From NCBI GenBank assembly GCA_049299895.1, contig JBAQYF010000026.1, forward strand, positions 62,001 to 126,000: 64,000 nt of DNA, written 5' to 3'. A program made the position numbers and the translations under genes. Origin of the DNA: CAIYYO01 sp049299895 (GTDB taxonomy: Archaea; Altiarchaeota; Altiarchaeia; IMC4; QMZM01). Under the pieces are notes generated by a model that was not told the origin of the DNA, searched no databases, and saw only the letters and a list, made by a program, of their open reading frames with translations. Below, in pieces: positions 32,343 to 41,988 of the stretch; the stretch's first letter is position 1; the number at the start of each line of letters is the position of its first letter.

Positions 32343-35300
32343 TTATTTTTCTTTTTCCTTTCCTTTTGGTTCTTTCTTTGACGTTTTTCCGCCGGACATA
32401 GCCTCCCAGTTGGCGGCTAGTTCGACAGTCCCTGTTCCGACCGGTACGGGCTGACCGATTATGATGTTCTCTGCTACGCCGTCCAATGTGTCGACTTCTC
32501 CGTACAAGGCCGCGTTCAGTATGTGTTTCTCAGTCTCTTCGAAAGCGGCTCTTGCAAGGACTGATTCCTTGGATCCGGAAATACCTGTTCTTCCAACGGC
32601 CTGCAGGTCTCCTGTTACTGTCATCTGGTCTGCGACTAGCATGATGTGCCTTATGTCCACGTCCAGGTTCTGTTCGTCCAGTACCTGCATCGCTTCTGCC
32701 ATGATGGCGTCTCTTGCTGCTTCTATTCCAAGGGTCTCGTATATCTGGAATATGTCGTTTGTGCGTATCTTGCTTGCATCGACACCGGGGGTGTTGAGTA
32801 TGGGCTTCAGGTTGGAGCCTTCGGTGTAGATTACATACTCGCCACCGAGCTCTCTTACGAAGACCCTCTTTATGCCTTTTATGCCCGATACTCTCTTCTT
32901 TAGGAGCTTGTTCATGAGTTTCTTCAAGTCTGAGAGCGTCTTTTTCTGGATGACGAACCGACCCTTGTTGTCCGCTTTTTCTTCGGTCAGTTTCTCCAGT
33001 ATCTCCGCTGCGTCAGCATCCTTGGTCTCTATTATAAGCTCTTTTTCGTCTATGTTTATCTTCAGAGTGCAGACGTCCTGCAGGAACTTCTCCTGGAATG
33101 TGGAAGCAACCTCTTCAGCCGCCTTTTTGTCGTGCTTTACCTTCTCGTCAAGATAGATAGTCATGACTGCATTCTTCGGGGACTTCTTGGAGTCTATGAT
33201 CTCTATCAGCCTTGGCAGACCTAAGGGAACCGACAGTTCCGCAACTCCTGCGTAGTGGAACGTTCTCAAGGTCATCTGCGTACCGGGTTCTCCGATAGAC
33301 TGGGCAGCGACCGTTCCGACTGCTTCTCCGGAGACTACTTTTGCTCTCTCGAAATTTTCTTTGGTGGCTGCTTCCTCGTAGTATCCCTTCTTCATCGGAT
33401 CAATACCGTCTTCTCCGTAGAGGAACTGGACTATGACGTTGCCGTCTCCTCTGACCGTTCCGTCCTTGTAGACCTTCAGGTCCTGGAGTGCGTTGATAAG
33501 CCTTCTCTGCATGTAACCGCTTCGTCCTGTTCTGATAGCCGTGTCGACGAGGGACTCTCTTCCACCCATCGCGTGGAAGAAGTATTCAGTTGGCGATAAT
33601 CCGGTCTTGAAGCTGGATTTTACGAATCCATTGGCTTCAGCGGAGACGTCTCCTTTCTGGAAGTGCGACAGTGTGCGGTTGTGATATCCTCTTTTGATTC
33701 TTTGTCCTCTGACCGCCTGCTGTCCGACTGATCCGCCCATCTGGGTCAGGTTTAGTACGCTTCCTCTGGCTCCTGTCTTTGCCATGATGAGCGCTGAGTT
33801 TACTGCAGACTTGCCGGCTGCTTTTTCTGCTACGCGTCCTGCTTCGCTTCTTGCTTTCCCTAGTTCCATCATTATGTAGTCTTCCAGGGATTCCTCGGGG
33901 GATTTACCAGGTATTGTGCGCAATTCTCCTTTGTGGTATGATTTGATCAGTTTGTCTGCGTTGTCTTCTGCCTTGTGCAGCAGGGTGTCGATGTCTTCCT
34001 GTTCTTTCTTGGTCAGGTCTATTTCGTCTATGCCGACGCTCATCCCGTATTTCATGAACGCTCTTATTGCAAGCCTTGTAGAGTTGTCGATGTAGTCACG
34101 CGCGACGTCGGAGCCGTATCTGATGAAGAGTTCGTTCAGCAGCTTTCCTGCGAGTCCTTCGCTGTCCATGACTCCGGACACTATTTTTCCTTTCTTTATG
34201 GAAACCGGGCCCATCTTGCCCTTGTAGTCCAGATCGAAATCAGCGGGCAATAGGAGCGAGAATATCTCTTTTCCTGTGAATTTCTTCTTGTCTGCCGGAA
34301 GAGCCAATACTCCAAGAGTGAGTTGCATTGCTTCTTCCCTTGTCATGACTATGTCGTCCCTTGTTAAGAGGTAGCTTCCTGTGACGTGGTCGTGTCGCCC
34401 TCCGATAACGGGCCTTCCGAACCTTGGGGAGATTATGTTCTCCTGTACCTTCATCAGTATCTCCGCTTCGGCTCTTGCTTCTTCGGACTGGGGCACGTGG
34501 AGGTTCATCTCGTCTCCGTCGAAGTCGGCGTTGTATGGCGCGCATACTGCCGTATTCAGACGGAACGTATTATATGGCAGGACCTTTACATAGTGGCACA
34601 TCATCGATTGCCGGTGAAGCGAAGGCTGCCTGTTGAACATCACTATGTCGCCGTTGCAAATATGCCTTTCGACTACGTCGCCTACGGCTAACGCTTCTGC
34701 TATCTCGGTCTTGTTCTCGTCCATTATCCTCTTTCTTCCTATAGCAGTTATTACGTTGTGTGCTCCGGGGTGTACTTCCGGACCGTTCATGACGTATTCT
34801 TTCAGCTTTTTGATGTTTCGCTCGTTCACTTCCTCGGGCATCGTCAGTTCCTTTGCTACGAGGTATGGTACTGCGACGTCGTTTATGCTGATGTTGGGGT
34901 CGGGTGAAACGACGGTTCTCGCCGAGAAGTTGACACGTTTTCCTGAAAGGTTGTTCCTGAAACGGCCTTCTTTTCCTTTAAGCCTCTGGGCTATGGTACG
35001 TAAGGGCCTTCCGGATCTGTGTCTTGCCGGGGGAATACCTGTTATTCCGTTGTCAAAGTATGTGGCGACGTGGTACTGTAGCAGGTCCCATAGGTCTTCT
35101 ATGATAAGCTGCGGTGCTCCTGAGTTTATGTTCTCTTCGAGCCTCTGGTTGATCCTTAATATGTCGACCAGTTTGTGGGTTAAGTCGTCTTCGCTTCTGT
35201 CGCTTGATTCCAAAGTTATAGAGGGTCTTGCGGTTATCGGGAGAACAGGTATCGAGGACATTATCATCCACTCGGGCCGGACATTCAAGCCGAGTGCCTG

Positions 35301-35840
35301 CACGTCTTCTTCGGTTATTTTCTCGAATCTTTCCTGCACTTCGGTTACGAGCAAGCTGTCTTCGCCTTCGTAATATGAATATGGCCGGACGAATTTTATC
35401 TTTACCTGCTTTGCTTCGCAGTGGGGGCATTTGCCCTGTGCGTCTGAGATCTTTGCGGATTTCTCCCATATCTTCACGGTCAGGCCTTTATTCTTGTATT
35501 TCTCAACGTCTGCCGGGGGGAGGACTAGTCGTCCGCAGTTCCTGCATGTTGCTTTTAGGAGCAGATATATCTCTCTTGCGTATCCAACGTGTACGACCGG
35601 CCTGGTTAGCTCTACGTGTCCAAAGTGTCCCTGGCATTCGCCAAGGCGTCCGCCGCATGTCTTGCACCTGATCCCCGGATCAATGACCCCGAGTCGGGGG
35701 TCCATCAGGCCGCCCTCTATCGGGTATCCGTCGTCGTCATATGTGTTAGGTGTGTGTATCTTAACAGCTGACAGCTTCTTTATCATCTTCGGCGAGAACA
35801 AGCCGAATTCTATTTGGTCGATCTGTTTTCTCACTATCAT
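32343..35840 (-). CDS. rpoA: DNA-directed RNA polymerase subunit Rpo1, fused A'-A''
   Basis: One uninterrupted frame of 1165 codons contains both halves of the largest subunit. The A' part has the first zinc site (Cys59, Cys62, Cys69, His72), a second Cys pair set (99/102, 138/141), 'RFRNNLSGKRVNFSARTV', and the catalytic 'NADFDGD' (437-443) with its three Asp. The A'' part has 'VGTVAAQSIGEPGTQMTLRT' (841-860), 'GLPRLIEIIDSKK' and the C-terminal jaw. Most euryarchaea and crenarchaea encode A' and A'' separately; here there is no stop, start or intein between them. Total length is below the sum of typical separate subunits (roughly 1270-1300), mainly through shorter loops. Confidence 0.96.
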   Translation of the reverse strand: MIVRKQIDQIEFGLFSPKMIKKLSAVKIHTPNTYDDDGYPIEGGLMDPRLGVIDPGIRCKTCGGRLGECQGHFGHVELTRPVVHVGYAREIYLLLKATCRNCGRLVLPPADVEKYKNKGLTVKIWEKSAKISDAQGKCPHCEAKQVKIKFVRPYSYYEGEDSLLVTEVQERFEKITEEDVQALGLNVRPEWMIMSSIPVLPITARPSITLESSDRSEDDLTHKLVDILRINQRLEENINSGAPQLIIEDLWDLLQYHVATYFDNGITGIPPARHRSGRPLRTIAQRLKGKEGRFRNNLSGKRVNFSARTVVSPDPNISINDVAVPYLVAKELTMPEEVNERNIKKLKEYVMNGPEVHPGAHNVITAIGRKRIMDENKTEIAEALAVGDVVERHICNGDIVMFNRQPSLHRQSMMCHYVKVLPYNTFRLNTAVCAPYNADFDGDEMNLHVPQSEEARAEAEILMKVQENIISPRFGRPVIGGRHDHVTGSYLLTRDDIVMTREEAMQLTLGVLALPADKKKFTGKEIFSLLLPADFDLDYKGKMGPVSIKKGKIVSGVMDSEGLAGKLLNELFIRYGSDVARDYIDNSTRLAIRAFMKYGMSVGIDEIDLTKKEQEDIDTLLHKAEDNADKLIKSYHKGELRTIPGKSPEESLEDYIMMELGKARSEAGRVAEKAAGKSAVNSALIMAKTGARGSVLNLTQMGGSVGQQAVRGQRIKRGYHNRTLSHFQKGDVSAEANGFVKSSFKTGLSPTEYFFHAMGGRESLVDTAIRTGRSGYMQRRLINALQDLKVYKDGTVRGDGNVIVQFLYGEDGIDPMKKGYYEEAATKENFERAKVVSGEAVGTVAAQSIGEPGTQMTLRTFHYAGVAELSVPLGLPRLIEIIDSKKSPKNAVMTIYLDEKVKHDKKAAEEVASTFQEKFLQDVCTLKINIDEKELIIETKDADAAEILEKLTEEKADNKGRFVIQKKTLSDLKKLMNKLLKKRVSGIKGIKRVFVRELGGEYVIYTEGSNLKPILNTPGVDASKIRTNDIFQIYETLGIEAARDAIMAEAMQVLDEQNLDVDIRHIMLVADQMTVTGDLQAVGRTGISGSKESVLARAAFEETEKHILNAALYGEVDTLDGVAENIIIGQPVPVGTGTVELAANWEAMSGGKTSKKEPKGKEKEK

Positions 35841-35891
35841 TTTGGAGTTTGTAGAGTTTATATATTTATTAATTCATGAATCTTTTATGGC

Positions 35892-38800
35892 TCATGCTTT
35901 GTCCCTTAGTCGTAGTTTCGGATATATGCACATTCCCATCAGCTCGTTCAAGAGGAGCTTGAATGCATACGCCATCTCGATATTGTTCGTCGCAACGTCG
36001 CCGCATATCGGGCAGTAGATGGTCCCTTTCTCGAAGTCTTTTACCGCGACCAGTCCGCATTTTGCGCATATCGGAACGACTATCTTGTCTGATTCGTCCA
36101 GGAGCCTGTCCTTTAGCATCATGCATGCGCCGTGGGCGATCAGGCAGTCTCTTTCCATTTCCCCAAATCTGAGACCCCCTTCTCTTGCCCGTCCTTCTGT
36201 GGGCTGCCTTGTCAGCATCTGCACTGGTCCTCTGCTTCTTGCGTGTATCTTGTTCACGACCATGTGGTGCAATTTTTGGTAGTAGATTACTCCTATGAAT
36301 ATCTCGACTTCGAATTTCTGGCCGGTTGCTCCGTTGTACATGACCTCTTTTCCGGTGGCCTTGTAACCCTGCTTCGTCAGCTCTTTTCTCATGTCTTCCT
36401 CGCGGTCCGACTCGAAGGCTGTCGCGTTTGCAAGCTTCCCGTTCAGGGAGGCGACCTTTCCGCCGATCATTTCCAGCAGGTGTCCGACGGTCATTCTGGA
36501 GGGTATCGCGTGCGGGTTGATTATCAGGTCTGGCACGATGCCATCTTTTGTGAAGGGCATGTCTTCCTGGCGTACGAGCATTCCTACGACTCCTTTCTGT
36601 CCGTGCCTGGATGCGAATTTGTCTCCTAGTTCGGGTATTCTCTGGCTTCTGACCCTGACTTTGACTAGCTTGTTCTTTTCCAGGGTCTCTGTCAGGACTA
36701 CGCGATCGACTACTCCTGATTCCATGTGCCTTACGGTTGTGGAGTTCTCTCTTCTCTTTTCTTCCACTATTCCGTACGGACCGATCTCTTCAAGGAATCT
36801 TGGGGGTGACGTCTTTCCAACGAGGACTTCATCCGTATCGACGACCGTGTCTGGGAATATTATACCGTCTGCGTCCAGTTTTCCATAAGTCTCAGGGGAC
36901 TGGTTTCCTTCGACGTTCTCGCCTGGTATCTCGAATATGTCGTGCTGTCCGCTTGGGTACCCTCTCTCTTCGGTCGTGTATGTCCTGAAGAAGGTGGATC
37001 GTCCGAGCCCTCTTTCCAGTGAGCTCTTGTTCAGGATGACGGCATCTTCCATATTGTAGCCTTCGTAACACATAATGGCGACAACGAAGTTCTGTCCTGC
37101 GGGCCTTCTGGCATAGTTTATCGCATCAGTTATGTTCGTCCTCGCAAGCGGCGCCTGCGGGTAGTGCAATACGTTTGCCCTGGAATCGAACCTCATATAG
37201 TAGTTCGCGGCATATAGTCCGAGAGACTGCTTTGCCATGGCCGATGCCATTGTGACCCTGGGCGCGGAGTTGAATTCCGGGAAGGGTGCAAAGCTTGCGG
37301 ATATACCTAGTATGAGGGACGCTGATACTTCCATATGCGTGTTTTCAGCCGTAAGTCTTTCTTCTTTGACGGCTATGTATGCATTCTCCTCTTCTTCTGC
37401 GTCAAGGTATTCTATTATGCCTTTGCTTACGTAATCCATCCATTTGACTTTGCCGTCCTGCAGGTCTTTTATATGCGTCTCGGTCAGCAGCGGCTTTTTG
37501 TTCTCGACTATTATCAGCGGCCGCAGAACACGTCCTTTGTCGGCGTATATCTGTATCTCGTTGTTCTCTTCGCGGTAGGATATGGAAACAGAGTAGTCTA
37601 TCTTTCCTTCTCTTCGAAGAGCGCGCAGGCGTTTTACAAGCGCCTGGGGGTCGGTCTTTCTCTTTCCGACCAGCCGTCCGTTGAGATATATCTCTGTTCC
37701 CTTGGAGTCTTTGGTGTCTTCGCGTATGCCGAAACTGTGCAGGTACTCTGCTATTGGCGCTTCGGCTATCTCTGTCGATATCTGCGAGCCTACGGCAAGG
37801 TTCTTCACCAGTCCACAGTTCTGCCCCTCTGGCGTTTCGCTGGGACATACCCTGCCCCATTGCGTAGCGTGAAGGTCTCTTGCCTCGAAGTGCGGGTGGC
37901 TTCTACTTAATAATGAGGACACACGCCTTCTGTGGGCAAGCGAACTTATGTAGTTGGTCCTGTCCAGTACCTGGCTGACACCCGCTCTTCCGCCGGTCCA
38001 GTTTCCTGTGGCAAGCGCGTAGCATATGCTTTCGGTCAGGTTGTTGCTTCTTACCGCAGTTCTAACGTTTACCTGCCTGTGCCTTGCATTCTGCTTTTCC
38101 AGTTGATACTTTATGTCTCTTGCTATCTTGTTGAAGCTGACGCGGAACAGTTCCTGCATCAGGTCTCCTGCTAATCTGAGCCTCTTGTTGGAGTAGTGGT
38201 CTTTGTCGTCTGGTTCTCTCTTTCCTACGGCTAGTTCCAATACCTTCCTTGCCATTATGCCAAGGTATATCGCCTTTGCTCTCCTGTCTTCTTCCGTGTT
38301 GCCGATGTGCGGCAGGAGGAAGTTGTTTATGACCTGGTTTGCTCTTGTAGCCTGATATTGCTTGGCGTGGCCCGCTCCGGCCCTCTTCCCAAGCTGCTCG
38401 AATGCGTCCTTCTGGTCGGTCTCCTTGAGTTCCAGGTTCATGAGGACCTCAAGCTTCGCCTGCTCGTCGTCGAACATGTTCAAAATGTCCTCGTCAGCCA
38501 GGCCTAGCGCCTTCATCAAGGTCGTAAGGGAAATCCTGTTGGGTATCCCTGGGAATGTAACAAATAACGTACCGGAACTTCCGTCGTCCCTTCTTTCAAC
38601 GGTCACACGAGACCTGAAACCCTGGCGAACCGAGAAAACCTTAGAAATTATGACGTCTTTTCCGGCGACTTCATCGATGTTAGTTATTATCCTGTTAGGC
38701 GAAAGGTCTTCGACGATGATAAGAGACCGCTCCGTTCCGTTGATTATAAAATAACCGCCCAGATCGAGGGGGTCTTCGCCGTGGGCGATCATCTCTTCCT

Positions 38801-39155
38801 CGCTCATGCCGGAAAGGGTGCATATCTTGGTTCCGAGCATAACGGGCATATGTCCGATTTCGACCTCAACGGTCGATCCATTCTCTATGAACTCCAATAG
38901 AATGGGCGCAGAATAAGTAAGGTTACGCAGCCGGCATTCAAACGGGTACCTGCTCTCAGGGCCCTGACCGGATTCATTGACTACGGGGGTGCCTACGCGT
39001 ATCTTCCCGAAGTCTAGCTTGTATCCCTCGATATCGATCTCCAGAGGCTCCCTTTCATCGATCACTGCCTGCAGTCCACCATCAATCAGCCAATTAAAAG
39101 AGTCCAGCTGGAATTTTATAAAGTCCTTATTGCTTATGAAGTCTTTTACATTCAT
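35892..39155 (-). CDS. rpoB: DNA-directed RNA polymerase subunit Rpo2 (B, unsplit)
   Basis: From ATG 39155 the protein has 1087 residues and covers both B'' and B' regions. Visible are the N-terminal 'FIKFQLDSFNWLI', 'GTERSLIIVEDLSPNRI', 'THWGRVCPSETPEGQNCGL'-type fork segment (here TQWGRVCPSETPEGQNCGLV), 'GQKGVVGMLVRQEDMPF', 'VDRVVLTET' and the C-terminal zinc ribbon 'CAKCGLVAV...YCPICG'. An in-frame TTG at 39197 would overlap rpoH, but the ATG is preceded by GTGAG and fits the family's start better. It forms the catalytic centre with Rpo1. Confidence 0.97.
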   Translation of the reverse strand: MNVKDFISNKDFIKFQLDSFNWLIDGGLQAVIDEREPLEIDIEGYKLDFGKIRVGTPVVNESGQGPESRYPFECRLRNLTYSAPILLEFIENGSTVEVEIGHMPVMLGTKICTLSGMSEEEMIAHGEDPLDLGGYFIINGTERSLIIVEDLSPNRIITNIDEVAGKDVIISKVFSVRQGFRSRVTVERRDDGSSGTLFVTFPGIPNRISLTTLMKALGLADEDILNMFDDEQAKLEVLMNLELKETDQKDAFEQLGKRAGAGHAKQYQATRANQVINNFLLPHIGNTEEDRRAKAIYLGIMARKVLELAVGKREPDDKDHYSNKRLRLAGDLMQELFRVSFNKIARDIKYQLEKQNARHRQVNVRTAVRSNNLTESICYALATGNWTGGRAGVSQVLDRTNYISSLAHRRRVSSLLSRSHPHFEARDLHATQWGRVCPSETPEGQNCGLVKNLAVGSQISTEIAEAPIAEYLHSFGIREDTKDSKGTEIYLNGRLVGKRKTDPQALVKRLRALRREGKIDYSVSISYREENNEIQIYADKGRVLRPLIIVENKKPLLTETHIKDLQDGKVKWMDYVSKGIIEYLDAEEEENAYIAVKEERLTAENTHMEVSASLILGISASFAPFPEFNSAPRVTMASAMAKQSLGLYAANYYMRFDSRANVLHYPQAPLARTNITDAINYARRPAGQNFVVAIMCYEGYNMEDAVILNKSSLERGLGRSTFFRTYTTEERGYPSGQHDIFEIPGENVEGNQSPETYGKLDADGIIFPDTVVDTDEVLVGKTSPPRFLEEIGPYGIVEEKRRENSTTVRHMESGVVDRVVLTETLEKNKLVKVRVRSQRIPELGDKFASRHGQKGVVGMLVRQEDMPFTKDGIVPDLIINPHAIPSRMTVGHLLEMIGGKVASLNGKLANATAFESDREEDMRKELTKQGYKATGKEVMYNGATGQKFEVEIFIGVIYYQKLHHMVVNKIHARSRGPVQMLTRQPTEGRAREGGLRFGEMERDCLIAHGACMMLKDRLLDESDKIVVPICAKCGLVAVKDFEKGTIYCPICGDVATNNIEMAYAFKLLLNELMGMCIYPKLRLRDKA

Positions 39156-39189
39156 CTTGCCGCTCACAAATCGAACATGAAATAAACGA

Positions 39190-39408
39190 TCAATCAACTA
39201 CGACACGGTAATACACTGCCTGGTCGGCTGTCGCACTTTTCCGGGTTATCTTTATGATAGAGCCCACATTGTAATTCAGGTCAACAAGCGCAGCGTCTTC
39301 CTTCTTGATCCTTGGAAGCTCGTCTTCCGAAACCTTGTATTTTTCCAGAATCTTCTTTGCTTCTTCCGCGCTCAGAACCTCGTGTTTTGCAAAAACTGTT
39401 TTATCCAA
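39190..39408 (-). CDS. rpoH: DNA-directed RNA polymerase subunit Rpo5 (H)
   Basis: The 72-residue protein matches archaeal RpoH: 'HEVLSAEEAKKILEKYKV' and 'LPRIKKEDAALVDLNYNVGSI', the counterpart of the C-terminal assembly domain of eukaryotic RPB5. The start codon is TTG (39406-39408), preceded by GAGG at 39417-39420; no in-frame ATG lies near, so TTG is the real start. It heads the rpoH-rpoB-rpoA operon as in other archaea. Confidence 0.95.
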   Translation of the reverse strand: MDKTVFAKHEVLSAEEAKKILEKYKVSEDELPRIKKEDAALVDLNYNVGSIIKITRKSATADQAVYYRVVVD

Positions 39409-39491
39409 ATTAAAAACCTCAGAAAAAGTACATATTTTAAGTGAGTAATAATTTAAGTAATGGTATATAAAAATAAGAAAAAATATCCGGA
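39409..39491 (-). promoter_or_regulatory. promoter and leader of the RNA polymerase operon
   Basis: The AT-rich 83-nt gap contains, on the minus strand, TTTTTATATACC (about 39460-39475), a good TATA candidate 50-65 nt before the TTG start of rpoH. The GAGG element at 39417-39420 should be in the resulting leader. Confidence 0.45.
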
Positions 39492-40403
39492 TTACCGGTA
39501 AACGGCCTTTATTATGTCGCTAATGGTCACAATACCTGCCAGACAACCCTTTTCGACCACCGGGAATCCTCCGATGCCTGTCTCCTTGACAAGCTTCGCC
39601 ACGTCGGACAGATCCTGGTCCTCGGTAACGGTTATGACTTCTTTGCTCATTATTTCGTCTACGCGCTCGCTGAAGGCTTCTTCAGCATCCGTGTGCTGGA
39701 ATTCGCCGTAGCCGAGGAATTTTAAGACGTCAAAGACAGTAACCACTCCTATGAGCTTCCCTTCCTGTATGACAGGGAGCCTTCTGAATCCGTTTCTCAC
39801 CATTATCTTGGATACGTCGGATATCATCATGCCCAAACTTGAAGTAATAGGATCGGTCTTCATGACTTCCTCGACGGTTATGCCGAAATAATCAGCCTGG
39901 GGCATAACGTCGCGCTCCGTGACGATGGCTATTACTGTCTTGTCCTTGGCGCTCTCTACGATAGGGATCGCCGAGGTATGCTTCTTGGACATGATATTGG
40001 CCGCATCCTCAACAGACGCGGATTTGTCCAGGAAGGTTGCCTCCCTCATGATCTTCTCGATGGGACAGTTCACCGCTGCGGGAAGATTACCCTTGTAATC
40101 CTTCACTATAATATTATACTTCGGCCCGCCTCCCATAAAATCCATGATGTCCATGGCGGTAGCCATCCCCAAAAGCCTGCTTGTGCCTCCGTCTATGACA
40201 GGGAGCCTGCGTACGTCGCGATCCTTCATGAGCTTCGCTACGTTCTTGACGGAATTCAGGGGATGCGTGGAAATAATGTCCTTCTCGGCGATGGACATGA
40301 TGTTTCCCTCCTTCTTCATAACGCGCGTCTTAGGTCTTGAATCGTTTTTTCCCCTCTCGCGGGGATCGCCAATGGCGTATTTTTTAAATTGCTTTCCGGG
40401 CAT
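39492..40403 (-). CDS. four-CBS-domain protein
   Basis: The 303-residue protein contains four CBS motifs in tandem, seen as repeated 'RRLPVI', 'SAIPIV', 'RRLPVIQEGKLIGVVT' and 'GGFPVVEKGCLAGIVT' segments at about residues 40-95, 110-165, 175-230 and 245-300. The first 35 residues are basic. CBS pairs bind adenosine nucleotides or S-adenosyl compounds and act as energy sensors. Standalone multi-CBS proteins are frequent in archaea with unknown targets. GGTGG lies about 9 nt before the ATG as a ribosome binding site. Confidence 0.9.
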   Translation of the reverse strand: MPGKQFKKYAIGDPRERGKNDSRPKTRVMKKEGNIMSIAEKDIISTHPLNSVKNVAKLMKDRDVRRLPVIDGGTSRLLGMATAMDIMDFMGGGPKYNIIVKDYKGNLPAAVNCPIEKIMREATFLDKSASVEDAANIMSKKHTSAIPIVESAKDKTVIAIVTERDVMPQADYFGITVEEVMKTDPITSSLGMMISDVSKIMVRNGFRRLPVIQEGKLIGVVTVFDVLKFLGYGEFQHTDAEEAFSERVDEIMSKEVITVTEDQDLSDVAKLVKETGIGGFPVVEKGCLAGIVTISDIIKAVYR

Positions 40404-40533
40404 TTTCAGTAACCACCATCAAAAAGTTGATAGAGAAAAATACTTAGGATGAGGAGAATAAAAGGGATTGGTTATTACAACACATCAAGGGCAAAACCGG
40501 CAAAAATAGGAGAAAATTGAAAGAACCAGTAGA

Positions 40534-41820
40534 TTATTCCAGCGCCTCACCCACCCACGCCCTGCCTTCGTCAACGATCGCCTTCAACGCTTTCTTATCC
40601 TTCGCTTCCGCAGTGATCCTCATATATGACTCAGTCCCGGAAGGCCGTATCAGTATCCATCCCTCCGGCTTTGCTATCCTTATCCCGTCCGTGTAATCGA
40701 CGTTCGGCATTCCCTTCAGTTTTTTCTTCAGGGTTTCCATGGCCTTCTTTTTCTGGCCTTCTCTGCATGGGATCTTCACCCTTTCCGTGGGATAGACTTT
40801 TATCTCTTTTAGCACTTCATAGAACCGGTTCTCAGAGATCATCTTTGCAACGAACGCCGCGGTCAATGGCCCGTCCGGGAACATGTGGACTTCCGGGAAT
40901 ATGTATGAGCCGGAGGGTTCTCCTCCGAAATCTGCATCCTCGCGGACGATGGCATTGGCAACGGCCACGTCTCCGACCGGGGTGCGTATCACTTTTTTGC
41001 ATACGTCTTCTATGCGCATGGAGGCATCGACCGTCGTTACGACCGTCTTTTTCCCGTATGCGAGGACTGATAAGAAAGAGTCCCAGTCTATCAGTTTCCC
41101 ATCCTTGTCTATTGCTGCGGACCTGTCCGCGTCCCCGTCATGGACTATCCCGATCTCCGCGCCGGATTCTTTCATCTGTTTACAGGTCTCGCGCAAATTC
41201 TCTTCTCTTGGCTCCAGGCCGTGGGGGAATACCCCGTCCGTGTTGGTGTTGACTGCGATCACCTCGCATCCCATCTTTTTCAGCAGCCTGGGCGATACGA
41301 CCGATCCTGCGCCTCCTGCGCAGTCGAGGAATATCTTTACCTTGCGTTTGACTTTTCCCACGCGGGATAGCACCAGATCGATGTATCGGTCTATGTAATC
41401 TTCGTCTGTGGGTATGCCGTTCTTTTTTCCTTTAAGGAATTTCTTCGAGTAGAATACCTCCTGCAGCGCGTCTTCCTGTTTCCCCGTGTATGCGCCTTTA
41501 GGTCCCCATAGTTTGAAGCCGTTATATTCAGGGGGATTATGCGAGGCGGTTATCATGACGCCTGTGCCGTGGTCCATCGCCGCTATTCCTACGACCGGCG
41601 TGGGGACGATCCCCAGCAGGACGACGTCTTTTCCGGTCGAAAGAATCCCCTGGATAAGTGAATATTCCAGTCTCGGCCCGGATTTGCGCGTATCCCTGCC
41701 TACGACGATTTTTTTGTCTTTGGAATATGTGCCGACAGCCTGCCCCAGGTCATAGGCAAAGACATCAGTTAATTCGTCTGCTTTTTTCCTGATGCCTGAT
41801 GTGCCGAACAGCTTTTCCAT
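40534..41820 (-). CDS. phosphohexomutase (phosphoglucosamine/phosphomannomutase family)
   Basis: The 428-residue alpha-D-phosphohexomutase has 'LFGTSGIR' at the start, the phosphoserine loop 'TASHNPPEYNGFK', the metal loop 'DGDADR', the sugar loop 'GGEPSGSYIFPE' and the phosphate loop 'RPSGTESYMRI'. The family interconverts 6- and 1-phosphates of glucosamine, mannose or glucose. The GEPSG sugar loop fits archaeal GlmM/ManB-type enzymes, but the substrate cannot be fixed by sequence. It would supply precursors for cell-surface glycans. No sugar-nucleotide gene is adjacent. Confidence 0.93.
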   Translation of the reverse strand: MEKLFGTSGIRKKADELTDVFAYDLGQAVGTYSKDKKIVVGRDTRKSGPRLEYSLIQGILSTGKDVVLLGIVPTPVVGIAAMDHGTGVMITASHNPPEYNGFKLWGPKGAYTGKQEDALQEVFYSKKFLKGKKNGIPTDEDYIDRYIDLVLSRVGKVKRKVKIFLDCAGGAGSVVSPRLLKKMGCEVIAVNTNTDGVFPHGLEPREENLRETCKQMKESGAEIGIVHDGDADRSAAIDKDGKLIDWDSFLSVLAYGKKTVVTTVDASMRIEDVCKKVIRTPVGDVAVANAIVREDADFGGEPSGSYIFPEVHMFPDGPLTAAFVAKMISENRFYEVLKEIKVYPTERVKIPCREGQKKKAMETLKKKLKGMPNVDYTDGIRIAKPEGWILIRPSGTESYMRITAEAKDKKALKAIVDEGRAWVGEALE

Positions 41821-41895
41821 TGTGTTATTATCCTTTGGTTTATGTTATAATATACGGGAAAACAGTCCCTGGGGATTACTTTTTGTTAGGGATCT

Positions 41896-41906
41896 ATTTA
41901 TAAAGC
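41896..41906 (+). promoter_or_regulatory. TATA box of the sensory operon
   Basis: ATTTATAAAGC at 41896-41906 is the only good TATA candidate before the PAS-GAF gene. The implied start of transcription near 41930 gives a leader of about 60 nt if the ATG at 41989 is used, or about 10 nt for the TTG at 41941. Confidence 0.4.
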
Positions 41907-41988
41907 AAGGTACATAGTTTTTATTGAGTCATCGGGGATTTTGCTTGTATTGAGTCGGGGTACTGTCTGCAATGACTTTTCAGATAAT

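Noticed and set aside
39156..39197. TTG start of rpoB overlapping rpoH
   Set aside because: The in-frame ATG at 39155 has GTGAG in front and fits the usual Rpo2 N-terminus.
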